Shown: positions 33,305-41,857, counted from the first letter of the stretch. The stretch: 64,000 bases of DNA from an uncultured Holdemanella sp. (GCA_900754615.1 CAAEDN010000059.1:1-64000); one strand, 5' to 3'. Notes: generated by a model not told the origin, from the sequence alone. Numbers and translations: made by a program.

Positions 33305-34417
33305 ATGAAATTCAATATAGAAACAAAGACATTGCTAAATGCAGTGAATAATGTGTCAAAGGTAATTGATAAACTATCACCTTTACCTGCATTAGCGAAT
33401 TTAAAGATTTGTGTAGAAGAAAAGTCAATTGTGGTTACTGGATCCAATGGAACTGCTTCAATGCAGCAGACATTGCCAATGGATACTGGTATTGAAGAAA
33501 GTGGCCAGTGTTTAGTGGATGCTAAATACTTTAGTGAAATCATTCGAAAAGTATCTGGTCAATCAATTGATGTTGATTGCACGGATAATTTAATGCACAT
33601 CAAGTGTGGGAAAGCTAGATTCAAACTTACTTGCACAGACGTATCTGAGTATCCAGGGATTGATTTAGAGACACCTGAAAATAGACTGAACTGTCCAATG
33701 GAAACGCTGCGTATTGCTTTTGAAAAAGCTCTTGTATGTGTTGCAAGTAACGGAAAAGAAGCTCAGCGACGTCCTGTATTAACAGGAGTAAATTTAAGTG
33801 TTGACGATGGCCAGGTTACAATCGTCGGTTCTGATTCGTATCGAATGAATCGATATGCATTTATTGATATGGATTGCAAGGATACAAGTATTACAATTCC
33901 TAGACAGGCTTGTGTGGAATTTTTGAAAACGTTCAATGATGAGGTTTCTGTTTTCTATGACGAGAAAAAAATTCAATTTAAAACAAACGATATGATGTAC
34001 CAGTCACAACTTTTAAATGGAACATACCCGGATGTTTCTAGAATCATTCCAAAATCGTGTTCGTATTGCATCGAAATGAATAAGAATGAATTATTAGAAG
34101 CAATCAAACGTTGTGATTTTGTGAAATCTGATGGAAAACAAATTGTACATTTATCGTTTGGTGCAGAAGAATCTCATATCGATTCAAAATCTGCTGAAAT
34201 AGGGGAAACATACGAAACGCTTGAAACAGTGGAATTATTCGCGGATCCAATCGAATTTAATTTGAACGGAAAATATCTAATGGATGCATTGAATTCAATA
34301 AATTCTGAAAAAGTTCAGATTACGACTCCAGGAATTGGAAAGTCATTGATTGTTCGTGGTTCGTGTGATGTTTTAAAGCTGATGAGTGTGCTTGTTCCTG
34401 TGAAAACGTATAAGTAG
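33305..34417 (+). CDS. dnaN: Phage-encoded DNA polymerase III sliding clamp (beta)
   Basis: 370 aa, full length. Three clamp domains; starts MKFNIETKTLLNAVNNVSKVIDK; VLTGVNLSVDDGQVTIVGSDSYRM in the second domain; ends VRGSCDVLKLMSVLVPVKTYK, with the usual C-terminal cleft region. A phage-owned clamp could replace or compete with the host's. The start is placed at 33305, 1 base after the stop of the previous gene. Confidence 0.9.
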   Translation: MKFNIETKTLLNAVNNVSKVIDKLSPLPALANLKICVEEKSIVVTGSNGTASMQQTLPMDTGIEESGQCLVDAKYFSEIIRKVSGQSIDVDCTDNLMHIKCGKARFKLTCTDVSEYPGIDLETPENRLNCPMETLRIAFEKALVCVASNGKEAQRRPVLTGVNLSVDDGQVTIVGSDSYRMNRYAFIDMDCKDTSITIPRQACVEFLKTFNDEVSVFYDEKKIQFKTNDMMYQSQLLNGTYPDVSRIIPKSCSYCIEMNKNELLEAIKRCDFVKSDGKQIVHLSFGAEESHIDSKSAEIGETYETLETVELFADPIEFNLNGKYLMDALNSINSEKVQITTPGIGKSLIVRGSCDVLKLMSVLVPVKTYK

Positions 34418-34426
34418 GTGAATTGT

Positions 34427-34798
34427 ATGTCTAAGTTTGAAGAGGAATATAAGGCAATCAAGCAGAATCAAGGATTGAAAATAATCTGCGAATATTTGAT
34501 GTCACGTAATGACATGGTTTCGAAGTTGGATAATCCTAAGAAGTCTATCGACGGAATGTGGAATTACATTGTTTCTGAAGCTAAAAAGAAGGCAGTGAAA
34601 AATTGTGCAATTATCAGTGATGAAGAAGTGTTTGGCTTGGCCGTTCATTACTATGATGAAGAAGACGTTGGTGGTGATTCAGAGCAGCCTTCGCGTTTGA
34701 ATCTTGAATCCGCAAAGGCAATCGTTAAAAAGAGTGTTGATCAAAAGAAAAAGCCTAAGAAAGAAGAATCAGAATGGAAGCAGGAAAGTCTGTTTTAG
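34427..34798 (+). CDS. PcfK-like protein, AcrIIA9 family
   Basis: 123 aa. Helical N-terminus with a conserved FGLAVHYYDEEDV core, then a Lys-rich charged tail ending ESEWKQESLF. The AVHYYDEE signature marks PcfK-like proteins, some of which (AcrIIA9) block Cas9. Its partner PcfJ follows, overlapping by 25 bases, the usual pair in phages and conjugative elements. Whether this member inhibits Cas9 is unknown. Ribosome site AGGTG. Confidence 0.72.
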   Translation: MSKFEEEYKAIKQNQGLKIICEYLMSRNDMVSKLDNPKKSIDGMWNYIVSEAKKKAVKNCAIISDEEVFGLAVHYYDEEDVGGDSEQPSRLNLESAKAIVKKSVDQKKKPKKEESEWKQESLF

Positions 34799-36033
34799 AA
34801 AAGTTGAAGACAAGAAAGCTTTCATGGCCAAAAGGCATTGAAGAGTTTATTTTTTCAAAAATGGATTTATGGCTCGCAAAAGAAGCTTGTAGCCGAACTT
34901 ATTTTGTCGAAACACTAGAAATATATTACGGGAAGCTATTAAAGCGAATATTTGGATTTCAATTGTTCAAGAATCCGAATCATTCAGTAGAACTGAAAAT
35001 CCAGGAAGTGGCACGATACATAGAAGGTGAAAGGAAGTTTTTGGTTGGCAATCTGTATTGTGGAATGTTTGGTAAAAGAGTTGATTTCGATTATCCTTTA
35101 AAGTTTTGGATCAGTGACAGTAAATTGAATTTTTATCCGTTGAGGATGTATTCAGTTGAAGACTGGATCAAGCTGTTGAACATTCCGTATTGCCAGTATC
35201 AGTCCGAATTAAATCAATCCGGATTGGATTTTTTTGATTATGTATGCGCATATCGAAAAGAACCTAAAATCGAATATTTAGTGAAGGCAGATTTGAGTCA
35301 GTTCATTTCAAGCCTTCGCGTTCTTGATCTAAGTCAAAAGAGCCTGGATAAGATATTCAAAGTGGATCGTAAGTTCGTTCCGCTTCTTCCAAAGATGGAT
35401 TACACGCATCTTATGTTATGCAGGAAATATTCATGGGCAAATGAAAAAGAATTATTGAAAATTAGACATTTGAATTTCAAGCATATACGTAAGTATATGT
35501 GTCCACGAGTATTGGAGTACGCATCGAAGATAGATGATTGGAACATAAATATTTACGAAGATTATTTAAAGTTCGCGGAAACGATTGGAGCGGACATGAA
35601 GTCTTATAGAGTTCTAACACCATCGAATTTAGTAGAAGCACATAGTGCAGCATATAAGGCTATGCGTGCTACAGAAGATGCCAGGTTTGAACAGGGGATT
35701 TTTGAGAATTACGAAAAACATGTTGAGTTGAGTTATTCAAATGGAAAGTATTTGATTCGCCCTGTTAAAACGAATGCTGAATTGAAGAAGGAATCTGAAG
35801 TATTGAACCATTGTGTTAGAACCTATGCAGACGAGGTGTCCAAAGGACATACGGAAATCATGTTTGTTCGTTTAAGTGATAAGCCGGATGTTCCTTTGTA
35901 TACGTTGGAACTTAAGCATAAGGTTATACGGCAATTTAGAGCAAATCATAATGCAGTTCCTCCAGACGATGCATTTAGCTTTGTCAGGGAATGGGCGGAT
36001 AAATTTAAGATAAATAAGGAGTTGATATCGTGA
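34774..36033 (+). CDS. PcfJ-like protein
   Basis: 419 aa. The C-terminal region (about 330-410) has the PcfJ pattern: ELKKESEVLNHCVRTYADEV, then FVRLSDKPDVPLYTLEL and IRQFRANHNAVPPDDAFSFV. The N-terminal two-thirds is helical and Tyr/Lys-rich. Biochemical role unknown; linked to PcfK in operons of mobile elements. It overlaps the next gene by 4 bases. Confidence 0.78.
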   Translation: MEAGKSVLEKLKTRKLSWPKGIEEFIFSKMDLWLAKEACSRTYFVETLEIYYGKLLKRIFGFQLFKNPNHSVELKIQEVARYIEGERKFLVGNLYCGMFGKRVDFDYPLKFWISDSKLNFYPLRMYSVEDWIKLLNIPYCQYQSELNQSGLDFFDYVCAYRKEPKIEYLVKADLSQFISSLRVLDLSQKSLDKIFKVDRKFVPLLPKMDYTHLMLCRKYSWANEKELLKIRHLNFKHIRKYMCPRVLEYASKIDDWNINIYEDYLKFAETIGADMKSYRVLTPSNLVEAHSAAYKAMRATEDARFEQGIFENYEKHVELSYSNGKYLIRPVKTNAELKKESEVLNHCVRTYADEVSKGHTEIMFVRLSDKPDVPLYTLELKHKVIRQFRANHNAVPPDDAFSFVREWADKFKINKELIS

Positions 36034-36236
36034 TTTTAAGAGATTTAAAGAATACAACATTTAGACCCGTGGAAATCAGTGTTGTGAAAGATTATCAGGA
36101 AATTATGTTTTCAGTGAATGGAATTCATAGATTTCCATGTTTAAGCAAAGCCAAGAATTATTTTGGCAAAAGACAAATTGTTGAGATTGTAGACGATGAG
36201 TCTTCAAGAACTACCCGGATATTTCTTCAAGGCTAA
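36030..36236 (+). CDS. Small hypothetical phage protein
   Basis: 68 aa from GTG 36030, coupled to the PcfJ stop. Beta-rich composition (VEISVVKDYQEIMFSVNG; RQIVEIVDDESSRTTRIFL). No family recognised. Kept for its tight packing between two real genes. Confidence 0.55.
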   Translation: MILRDLKNTTFRPVEISVVKDYQEIMFSVNGIHRFPCLSKAKNYFGKRQIVEIVDDESSRTTRIFLQG

Positions 36237-36239
36237 GCC

Positions 36240-37100
36240 ATGAATAAAGAGTTTCTAGTTAGCAAAGTTGATGACTTTATCGCATTCGAAACGGAAAATG
36301 AAAAGTCTAAGAATTCATTGGTTCATTATCGACAGGTTGTTGAACTATTTGTGAATTCTTTTGAGGTCGATGATATCTGCAAGCTTGATATTATCGACTT
36401 TAAAAAGAATTTAGAAGAAGAGTATGCTCCGGCCACAGTAAAGAACTATATCACTATCGCAAATAGGTTTATAAAGTATTGCGAATTGGTCGAAAAGGAT
36501 TTGGATCCAGACGAATTGTTGCGCACTCATCATTCTAAAATGACATTAAAAAATATCAAGATTCAACAAGCTGCATCATTGGATGATGTGATTGAACCAT
36601 CTGATTTTAAGCGAATGTGTAGAATGGCCAAGCAATGTAATCGAATGGATATTTATCTGATCATGAAGATATTCGCTTACACGGGTATACGTGTGAGTGA
36701 GTTAAGTTATTTCACGGTTGAAAACGTAAAGGCGAATTATATTACGGTCAAAAACAAAGGCAAGATTCGTGATGTGATTCTGAGAAATGATTTAAAACGC
36801 GAGATATTAAAGTATTGCAGAGTGGAAAAGATAAAGTCAGGAAAAATCTTTTTTTTAACCTATAAGCAGATTTACTACCAGTTAAAGAAGATTGCAGGAA
36901 AGTGTAGAGGCATAAGCCTGGATAAAATCCATCCTCATGCGTTCAGACATATGTTTGCGATTAACTATTTGGATGCTGGTGGACAGGTAACGGATCTTAT
37001 GGATATTCTTGGCCATAATTCTATACAGACAACATCTTTGTATACTAGAACGACAAACAAAGCTAAGAAGAACATGTTGGAAAGCATGAAATATAAATAG
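36240..37100 (+). CDS. Second tyrosine recombinase (XerC/D-like) in the early region
   Basis: 286 aa. Core-binding domain (SLVHYRQVVELFVNSF... PATVKNYITIANRF) and catalytic domain with TGIRVSELS (Arg), KNKGKIRDV (Lys), HPHAFRHMFA (His-x-x-Arg), LGHNSIQTTSLYT (His and nucleophile Tyr). All catalytic residues appear present. It is unlike the integrase at 27384: shorter, on the other strand, within replication genes. A role in resolving phage multimers, or a remnant of another element, are both possible. Confidence 0.85.
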   Translation: MNKEFLVSKVDDFIAFETENEKSKNSLVHYRQVVELFVNSFEVDDICKLDIIDFKKNLEEEYAPATVKNYITIANRFIKYCELVEKDLDPDELLRTHHSKMTLKNIKIQQAASLDDVIEPSDFKRMCRMAKQCNRMDIYLIMKIFAYTGIRVSELSYFTVENVKANYITVKNKGKIRDVILRNDLKREILKYCRVEKIKSGKIFFLTYKQIYYQLKKIAGKCRGISLDKIHPHAFRHMFAINYLDAGGQVTDLMDILGHNSIQTTSLYTRTTNKAKKNMLESMKYK

Positions 37101-37111
37101 GAGGGAAATAG

Positions 37112-37315
37112 ATGTCGTTATTAATAATTCGGTTAATGCTTATATATTTTATGTTGGGTATGTTAGTTTCCTCAATATTTTCCATTGGTAAACCTTTTAT
37201 TGATGTTGAAAAATTTGCGGTATTGGTTATTGTTTTGTGGCCAATTTTCTTTATTGTTGAGCTAATCAGAGAAGCATTTATGTTTCTTGAGAGAATCTTT
37301 AGGTGTGAATCATGA
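37112..37315 (+). CDS. Small two-helix membrane protein
   Basis: 67 aa. Two hydrophobic helices (IIRLMLIYFMLGMLVSSIF and FAVLVIVLWPIFFIVELI). No family. AGGAGGGAAATAG precedes the ATG; overlaps the next gene by 4 bases (ATGA). Confidence 0.6.
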   Translation: MSLLIIRLMLIYFMLGMLVSSIFSIGKPFIDVEKFAVLVIVLWPIFFIVELIREAFMFLERIFRCES

Positions 37316-37761
37316 ACAAATATCAATATGCATTGCATAATTTGAATTCGTTTTATTTGTTTGATTTTATACATCCAGGAGATGAGCACAAGCAAAGAGA
37401 AGCATTAATCGCGAATGATAATTACAGAAAGCAATTGGATACATTGAAGGAACTAGTGGATAGATTCACAGATGAAGAAAAGCTAGAAGAAATCAAAGTT
37501 CCTGCAATTAGATTTGTTCCGTTAAAAAAAGGAATAACAGAAGATGAATTGAATGACTACATGTGGAAAAACAATGATTCAAATTTCCTTGTTTATATAA
37601 GATATAGATATAACACTGATGTATTCAAACAAGAATGGCAATATTCCATAGAAGCTGCATCATGGGGATGCGAATGTGATGGAATAGTTTGTTGGTTGAA
37701 TGATTGGTGGGAAGGGCAACAAGATGTTGAATATTTAGCAATAAGTAAATTAGGAGAATAA
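37312..37761 (+). CDS. Hypothetical phage protein
   Basis: 149 aa, acidic, rich in Trp, Tyr and Asp (WGCECDGIVCWLNDWWEGQQD). Three Cys near the C-terminus. Begins MNKYQYALHNL, like the start of the small zinc-ribbon gene at 38280 (MNEYQHALRLL), a shared N-terminal motif of phage early proteins. Function unknown. Confidence 0.6.
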   Translation: MNKYQYALHNLNSFYLFDFIHPGDEHKQREALIANDNYRKQLDTLKELVDRFTDEEKLEEIKVPAIRFVPLKKGITEDELNDYMWKNNDSNFLVYIRYRYNTDVFKQEWQYSIEAASWGCECDGIVCWLNDWWEGQQDVEYLAISKLGE

Positions 37762-37763
37762 AA

Positions 37764-38135
37764 ATGACAGATTATGTATTTGAAGTGATGAGGGAATTTC
37801 CAGGATCGTTTATTAACCACAATAACGAGCTTATTTTGATTCCAAAAACAAATTTGTATATTTGTTTGCGTGATGTGAATACACCTACAGAATTGAAATA
37901 CAAGTTGCTCGAATGGTGTAGCAGAGATTGTACATGTGCATTGGTATACAGTCAGGAATGGAGGACCATAAGATATCAAGATGATGTTTTATCAAAAATT
38001 AATAAGTGTTTAGGAACAAATTTCACACGCGAAGAAATGGAATTAATCTATGAAAGATTAGGCAATTCTTGTAATCATAAATTGACAGAGGAATTTGTTT
38101 TGAGCGGATATGATATGAAGCTATTGAAGAGGTAA
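37764..38135 (+). CDS. Hypothetical phage protein
   Basis: 123 aa. No family recognised. Mixed alpha/beta composition with several Cys (CSRDCTC). GGAGAATAAAA ribosome site before ATG 37764; 2 bases after the preceding stop. Confidence 0.58.
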   Translation: MTDYVFEVMREFPGSFINHNNELILIPKTNLYICLRDVNTPTELKYKLLEWCSRDCTCALVYSQEWRTIRYQDDVLSKINKCLGTNFTREEMELIYERLGNSCNHKLTEEFVLSGYDMKLLKR

Positions 38136-38140
38136 TCAAA

Positions 38141-38287
38141 ATGGAAAAACGTGAATGTGAAAACTGTAAATATAGTAGTAATTTGAAAAACGAACATCCT
38201 TGTAAGAACTGCAAAAGAAATTTGTTCTATCTGTTTATGGGAATACAAGGCAATGAAGATAATTTTAAGGAGAAGAAAGATGAATGA
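38141..38287 (+). CDS. Small zinc-finger-like protein
   Basis: 48 aa. Two Cys pairs, CENC and CKNC, spaced ~14 residues apart, look like a zinc ribbon knuckle pair. Followed by an aromatic stretch NLFYLFMG. GAGGTAATCAAA precedes ATG 38141. It overlaps the next gene by 8 bases. Confidence 0.55.
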   Translation: MEKRECENCKYSSNLKNEHPCKNCKRNLFYLFMGIQGNEDNFKEKKDE

Positions 38288-38507
38288 ATATCAACATGCA
38301 CTTCGATTACTTGATAATTTGCGTGATCTTCTTGAAAAAGAAATGGCAACAGAGCCTGACATTGAAGGAGACGGATATTATAAAGGAGAGCTTGTATATG
38401 ATACATGGATTTGTCCTCGATGTGGTGCGCGATATGAAATTGGTTATGATGATTATGAGTATTGCCCAAAATGTGGCCAACATATAGACAGAAGTGGAAT
38501 TGAATGA
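38280..38507 (+). CDS. Small zinc-ribbon protein
   Basis: 75 aa. Two knuckles CPRCGARYE and CPKCGQHID form a rubredoxin-like zinc ribbon at the C-terminus; the helical N-terminus starts MNEYQHALRLLDNL. AAGGAGAAG precedes ATG 38280. Function unknown; common type in Bacillota phage early regions. Confidence 0.7.
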   Translation: MNEYQHALRLLDNLRDLLEKEMATEPDIEGDGYYKGELVYDTWICPRCGARYEIGYDDYEYCPKCGQHIDRSGIE

Positions 38508-38935
38508 CAGCAGATGAAACGCTTAAAGAATCAGAAGCTTTCGAGCTAAAAAAAGATAAGGCGGTGATAACTAATTTTGATTATTATCGTGATCAAATTT
38601 ATGAAATAGGAATCAATGATATAGCATTTGACGAAGAAAACGAAAAGCTTTGTAATTGCAGGGATATTAAATATTGCACAGGTTGTTTATTCTATCCGCA
38701 TGCTATATGTGATTCAAACAAACTAGGGTGGCTCATAAAACCACATTTAGACCATAAATTCAATTTATCGAAAACTGAATATGATTTATTAATAGTTTAT
38801 GAAAGCGAATCACCATCAATAAGATTTCAGAAATGTCAAATATTGATGCATATGAAAAAGAAAGGACACTTTATAGATATTCCTATTGTTTTAACCGTTA
38901 AAGAAATATTAGATAATTGCGAGGTTGATGAGTGA
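38504..38935 (+). CDS. Hypothetical Cys-rich phage protein
   Basis: 143 aa. A Cys cluster (CNCRDIKYCTGCLFYPHAIC) suggests metal binding, similar in spacing to small zinc modules of phage proteins. The ATG overlaps the previous stop (ATGA); its own stop overlaps the next GTG. No family. Confidence 0.58.
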   Translation: MTADETLKESEAFELKKDKAVITNFDYYRDQIYEIGINDIAFDEENEKLCNCRDIKYCTGCLFYPHAICDSNKLGWLIKPHLDHKFNLSKTEYDLLIVYESESPSIRFQKCQILMHMKKKGHFIDIPIVLTVKEILDNCEVDE

Positions 38936-39135
38936 CAAAAAAAGAATGGAATGAATTGGTAGAAGAATATGGAATAGAACTGTATCCATGGTCTTTTCAG
39001 AAGCCATTATCAAAAATCACAAAAGACGAATACAGGGAGGCCGCTGAGTTTATATTGAATGCATTAGTGGAGGCCGATAAAGGAAAGGAAAACTGGAATA
39101 GGGACCAATTCATAGAAGTGTTAAAAAAAGGATGA
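38932..39135 (+). CDS. Small hypothetical phage protein
   Basis: 67 aa from GTG 38932. Hydrophilic, helical (KDEYREAAEFILNALVEADKG). No family. Coupled to the previous gene. Confidence 0.52.
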   Translation: MTKKEWNELVEEYGIELYPWSFQKPLSKITKDEYREAAEFILNALVEADKGKENWNRDQFIEVLKKG

Positions 39136-39142
39136 ATTTTAA

Positions 39143-39511
39143 ATGTATACAAAAGTAAAACTATTAAGCTTAACTGATGGATATGAGCATAAATTGGTAA
39201 GCAGCACAGGAAAGCTTAAAAAAGAATGTATTGGGCAGATTGGTAAAGTAATCCATACGTGCGTCATAAGTAAAGGCAACTATGTGAAGCCAACACTTTA
39301 CGATGTCCAATTTGATGATGGAGCTATATTTTGTTTAGATGAGGATCAAATAAGATTTGTGGCACTTGGAGCTATGAACCCTGGTTCATCAAATTCGCAG
39401 GAAGAATTGAGACGTGAAGCAATTCGATTTATCGACAATGCAGATGCAGTGTTTTCTGCACTAGGATTATTAATAGAAAATGGATTGTATTACGGACAAA
39501 ATAAGCATTAA
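39143..39511 (+). CDS. Hypothetical phage protein
   Basis: 122 aa. First ~75 residues look like a small beta-barrel (KVIHTCVISK, LYDVQFDDGAIFCLDEDQIRFV); the rest is helical. No family recognised. Last gene before the ssb leader region. Confidence 0.58.
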   Translation: MYTKVKLLSLTDGYEHKLVSSTGKLKKECIGQIGKVIHTCVISKGNYVKPTLYDVQFDDGAIFCLDEDQIRFVALGAMNPGSSNSQEELRREAIRFIDNADAVFSALGLLIENGLYYGQNKH

Positions 39512-39541
39512 AAAACACAAAAAGCTTTTAGTTCAAAAAAA

Positions 39542-39577
39542 TGTGCAGAGAGCCTTTATTCTAGGGCTCTTAGCACA
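39542..39577 (+). promoter_or_regulatory. Hairpin in the leader of ssb
   Basis: TGTGC-GAGAGCC paired with GGGCTCTT-GCACA around a ~9-base loop (12 pairs, one A-A mismatch). No T-run follows, so it is not a simple terminator. It may protect or process the mRNA upstream of ssb. Confidence 0.5.
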
Positions 39578-39635
39578 GAATTGATTTTGGAAAATAATTT
39601 AAGGTTATTTGACAAAGAAAAAAGGAGGAGAAAGA

Positions 39636-40025
39636 GTGATAAACAGAGTTATTTTAGTAGGAAGATTGACCAAGAATCCTGAGATTAGAAAGACACCAAA
39701 CGGTGCAAGCATTTGTAAGTTTACTTTGGCCGTTAGTAGAAAAGTGAAAGCACAAGGACAACCGGATGCAGATTTCATTAGTTGTGTTGCCTGGAACAAA
39801 ACAGCAGACTTGATGTACCAGTATCTGAAGAAAGGCTCTTTGATTGGAATTGATGGAAGATTGCAGACAGGAAAATTCACAAATAACAATGGTGAAACAA
39901 TCTACACATGCGATGTGATGGTTGAAAGTTTACAATTCCTGGATAAGAAAGAAGAAACACAAAACAATGATGTTAACCAGGAAAGAGAAATGTCATACAG
40001 TGAAGGAGGATATCCACAATGGTAA
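39636..40025 (+). CDS. ssb: Single-stranded DNA-binding protein
   Basis: 129 aa from GTG 39636 behind AAAGGAGGAG. OB-fold signature: INRVILVGRLTKNPEIR, DFISCVAWNKTADL, YLKKGSLIGIDGRLQT. The tail is shorter than in host SSB and ends GGYPQW rather than DDIPF, so host-partner docking may differ. Coats phage single strands during replication. Confidence 0.93.
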   Translation: MINRVILVGRLTKNPEIRKTPNGASICKFTLAVSRKVKAQGQPDADFISCVAWNKTADLMYQYLKKGSLIGIDGRLQTGKFTNNNGETIYTCDVMVESLQFLDKKEETQNNDVNQEREMSYSEGGYPQW

Positions 40026-40264
40026 AAGAAAAAGACGCAGTCAATCATCCAGAACATTATGAGAGTGGATCATATGAATGCATTGATGAAATGATTGCTG
40101 TATTTGGAATGTCAGTAGTCGCAAATTTTTGTTTGTGCAATGTTTGGGAATACAGATATAGAGCATTGAATAAAAATGGTAAAGAGGACATGGAAAAATC
40201 TGATTGGTATATGTGTAAATACATGGAGCTTAAAAAAGCGATGAGTGCAGCATATGAAGATTAA
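40019..40264 (+). CDS. DUF3310-family phage protein
   Basis: 81 aa. Fits DUF3310: DAVNHPEHYESGSYECIDEM near the N-terminus and VWEYRYRALNKNGKEDMEKSDWYM in the second half. Usual in phage replication modules; sometimes called nucleotide-kinase-like, but the function is not established. Overlaps ssb by 7 bases. Confidence 0.85.
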   Translation: MVKEKDAVNHPEHYESGSYECIDEMIAVFGMSVVANFCLCNVWEYRYRALNKNGKEDMEKSDWYMCKYMELKKAMSAAYED

Positions 40265-40394
40265 TTGGAGATTAGTGTTTATTATTCTGTTTGGGGTTTT
40301 ATACATATGGATGTTTACGGCCATTGTAGGCGGAGCTGTATGGATTATCTCAAGTATTGTTAAATTTGTTTGTTTTTTGTTTTCGTTGTATTAA
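40254..40394 (+). CDS. Small membrane peptide
   Basis: 46 aa, almost wholly hydrophobic: two short membrane spans (LVFIILFGVLYIWMFTAIV and AVWIISSIVKFVCFLF). ATG 40254 overlaps the end of the DUF3310 gene. No good ribosome site, but coupling is possible. No family. Confidence 0.5.
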   Translation: MKINWRLVFIILFGVLYIWMFTAIVGGAVWIISSIVKFVCFLFSLY

Positions 40395-40404
40395 GGGGAA
40401 AAGA

Positions 40405-40683
40405 ATGGAAAAAGTTGTATTGCATAATCACACTGCAGAGGATGCATTTGATTGTTTAGCTGAATTAATTAAGATCATGACATATGATGTTGAAAATGGT
40501 GGAATGCGTGAAGCAGGCTTAAAGCAACTTGAATATATCAGAACAGAATATTCAAAGTTGGAAAGAGAAAACTGTGGTTTAAATCAGACGGTTCTAAATT
40601 TAAGAAAGCGTGTAGAAAGTAAATATTCGTCTGGAACACCATGGGCACGTTGTTCGGGTATTGAAAAGGTTTCGCATGATTGA
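40405..40683 (+). CDS. Hypothetical phage protein
   Basis: 92 aa. Coiled-coil tendency in the middle (YSKLERENCGLNQTVLNLRKRVES). ATG 40405 behind AAGGGGAAAAG. Overlaps the next gene by 8 bases. No family. Confidence 0.6.
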   Translation: MEKVVLHNHTAEDAFDCLAELIKIMTYDVENGGMREAGLKQLEYIRTEYSKLERENCGLNQTVLNLRKRVESKYSSGTPWARCSGIEKVSHD

Positions 40684-41110
40684 GGTTTCAAAAACAGTGG
40701 CACAGTTCATTGGAGATTTCAAAGCTCTAGATTACTGTTGTCATAGAATCATAGAATTAAATCAGGAATTGGAAGTGTTAAATCATAAGAAGTTAGGATT
40801 GAGTCATGATCATGAGGACTTGTCAAAAGAACAAATGAAGTCTAACTATCCAATGCCGACATACCAAAGAACATTTACATCTAAGCTTGCATTATTGGAA
40901 ACGATTGAAGAACGTGAGCGTGAAATTGCTTATTATCAAAAGAGAATCAACGAATGCAAAGCATTTGAATTGTTGGATAATACGGACATGAACATTCTTT
41001 ATGATTTATATTTTTTCCGCATGTCACAATATGATGTGGCAGACAAATATGGATTTAGTCGTAGTGGATTAAAGAAACATGTTCATGCTATGATTAAAAA
41101 TATATTATAG
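40676..41110 (+). CDS. Late-gene regulator, ArpU/RinA-like sigma-70-region-4 fold
   Basis: 144 aa. N-terminal helical region, then a C-terminal helix-turn-helix resembling sigma region 4: ILYDLYFFRMSQYDVADKYGFSRSGLKKHVHAMI. Position, last regulatory gene before HNH and terminase, is that of ArpU/RinA-type activators of phage late transcription. ATG 40676 overlaps the previous stop. Confidence 0.72.
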   Translation: MIEVSKTVAQFIGDFKALDYCCHRIIELNQELEVLNHKKLGLSHDHEDLSKEQMKSNYPMPTYQRTFTSKLALLETIEEREREIAYYQKRINECKAFELLDNTDMNILYDLYFFRMSQYDVADKYGFSRSGLKKHVHAMIKNIL

Positions 41111-41127
41111 AAAGTCAGGTTGAATAC

Positions 41128-41736
41128 ATGGAAGTTTTATTAAAACAAATGATTTTAGCTTTTATCACAGCTGGTGGATGTGGATATGCGAATTACTACA
41201 TTCTTGATAATTTGAATAAAATAAATATTAGTGAAAATGATTCGAATGATAAAGTATTTGTGCTTGGATTGTTTTCATTGATAAATCTATTATTATGTTT
41301 TTTGTTTACAGATGTATTGAAATGGAATCTTGTAGCAAGCGTAGCATCAACGTTAGTTTTAACGATATTTCTATCATTTACTTTATTTCCTTGGATTATT
41401 GGAAAATATACAGGCTACATAAATAAAGCTAGAAAAGATTCATTTGGAAATGGAGAGTTTACTCCTAAATCGGTTAGAACTATTTTGTTTGATAGGAATG
41501 AAGTATTGTTTGTATATGTATATGATTTGAAAAGTAGCGAATTATTGATTCACGGTTGCATGGGATGGGAGAATCAAAAAAGCAAAAATTATGAATTCTC
41601 TATATATCCGTTTCCAGGACTAGAAAAATTGTCGTTTGATGAAGCCATGAATAAATGTGAGAACAACGACAATGTGGAAGCATATGTGAATGTAGATAAG
41701 CAAATTAAGATTGTGATTATTCCAGAGCCAAAATAA
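41128..41736 (+). CDS. Membrane protein with soluble C-terminal domain
   Basis: 202 aa. Three membrane helices (near 5-25, 45-62, 68-92), then ~100 soluble residues. No family recognised with confidence. Lies between the late regulator and the packaging genes, a usual place for accessory (moron-like) genes. Converges on the small minus-strand gene at 41744. Confidence 0.58.
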   Translation: MEVLLKQMILAFITAGGCGYANYYILDNLNKINISENDSNDKVFVLGLFSLINLLLCFLFTDVLKWNLVASVASTLVLTIFLSFTLFPWIIGKYTGYINKARKDSFGNGEFTPKSVRTILFDRNEVLFVYVYDLKSSELLIHGCMGWENQKSKNYEFSIYPFPGLEKLSFDEAMNKCENNDNVEAYVNVDKQIKIVIIPEPK

Positions 41737-41741
41737 AAAAA

Positions 41742-41752
41742 GCCTATCTAGG
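41742..41752. terminator. Bidirectional terminator between convergent genes
   Basis: AGCCTATCTAGGCT (41741-41754): 6-bp stem, 2-base loop. On the minus strand it is followed by TTTTTTTATTTT and includes the stop codon of the 37-aa gene; on the plus side a short CTTCTT follows. Confidence 0.7.
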
Positions 41753-41857
41753 CTTCTTCGTAGTTGATGGATTTGGTCTTTTTGGGGATGTTGATCCAAG
41801 TCCTGTACGTGTTTGCGAATTGGATGGAACGTTCGCTTTTGTATTCGATGAATTCAT
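41744..41857 (-). CDS. Opposite-strand 37-aa Ser/Thr/Pro/Lys-rich peptide
   Basis: 37 aa, hydrophilic and basic, ending STTKKPR. It looks like a full transcription unit: TATAAT on the minus strand at 41887-41882, an ideal AAGGAGGT six bases before ATG 41857, and a strong terminator over the stop. The composition is that of a disordered, possibly nucleic-acid-binding peptide. No family known to me. It is the only minus-strand gene in the early and late rightward block. Confidence 0.6.
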   Translation of the reverse strand: MNSSNTKANVPSNSQTRTGLGSTSPKRPNPSTTKKPR

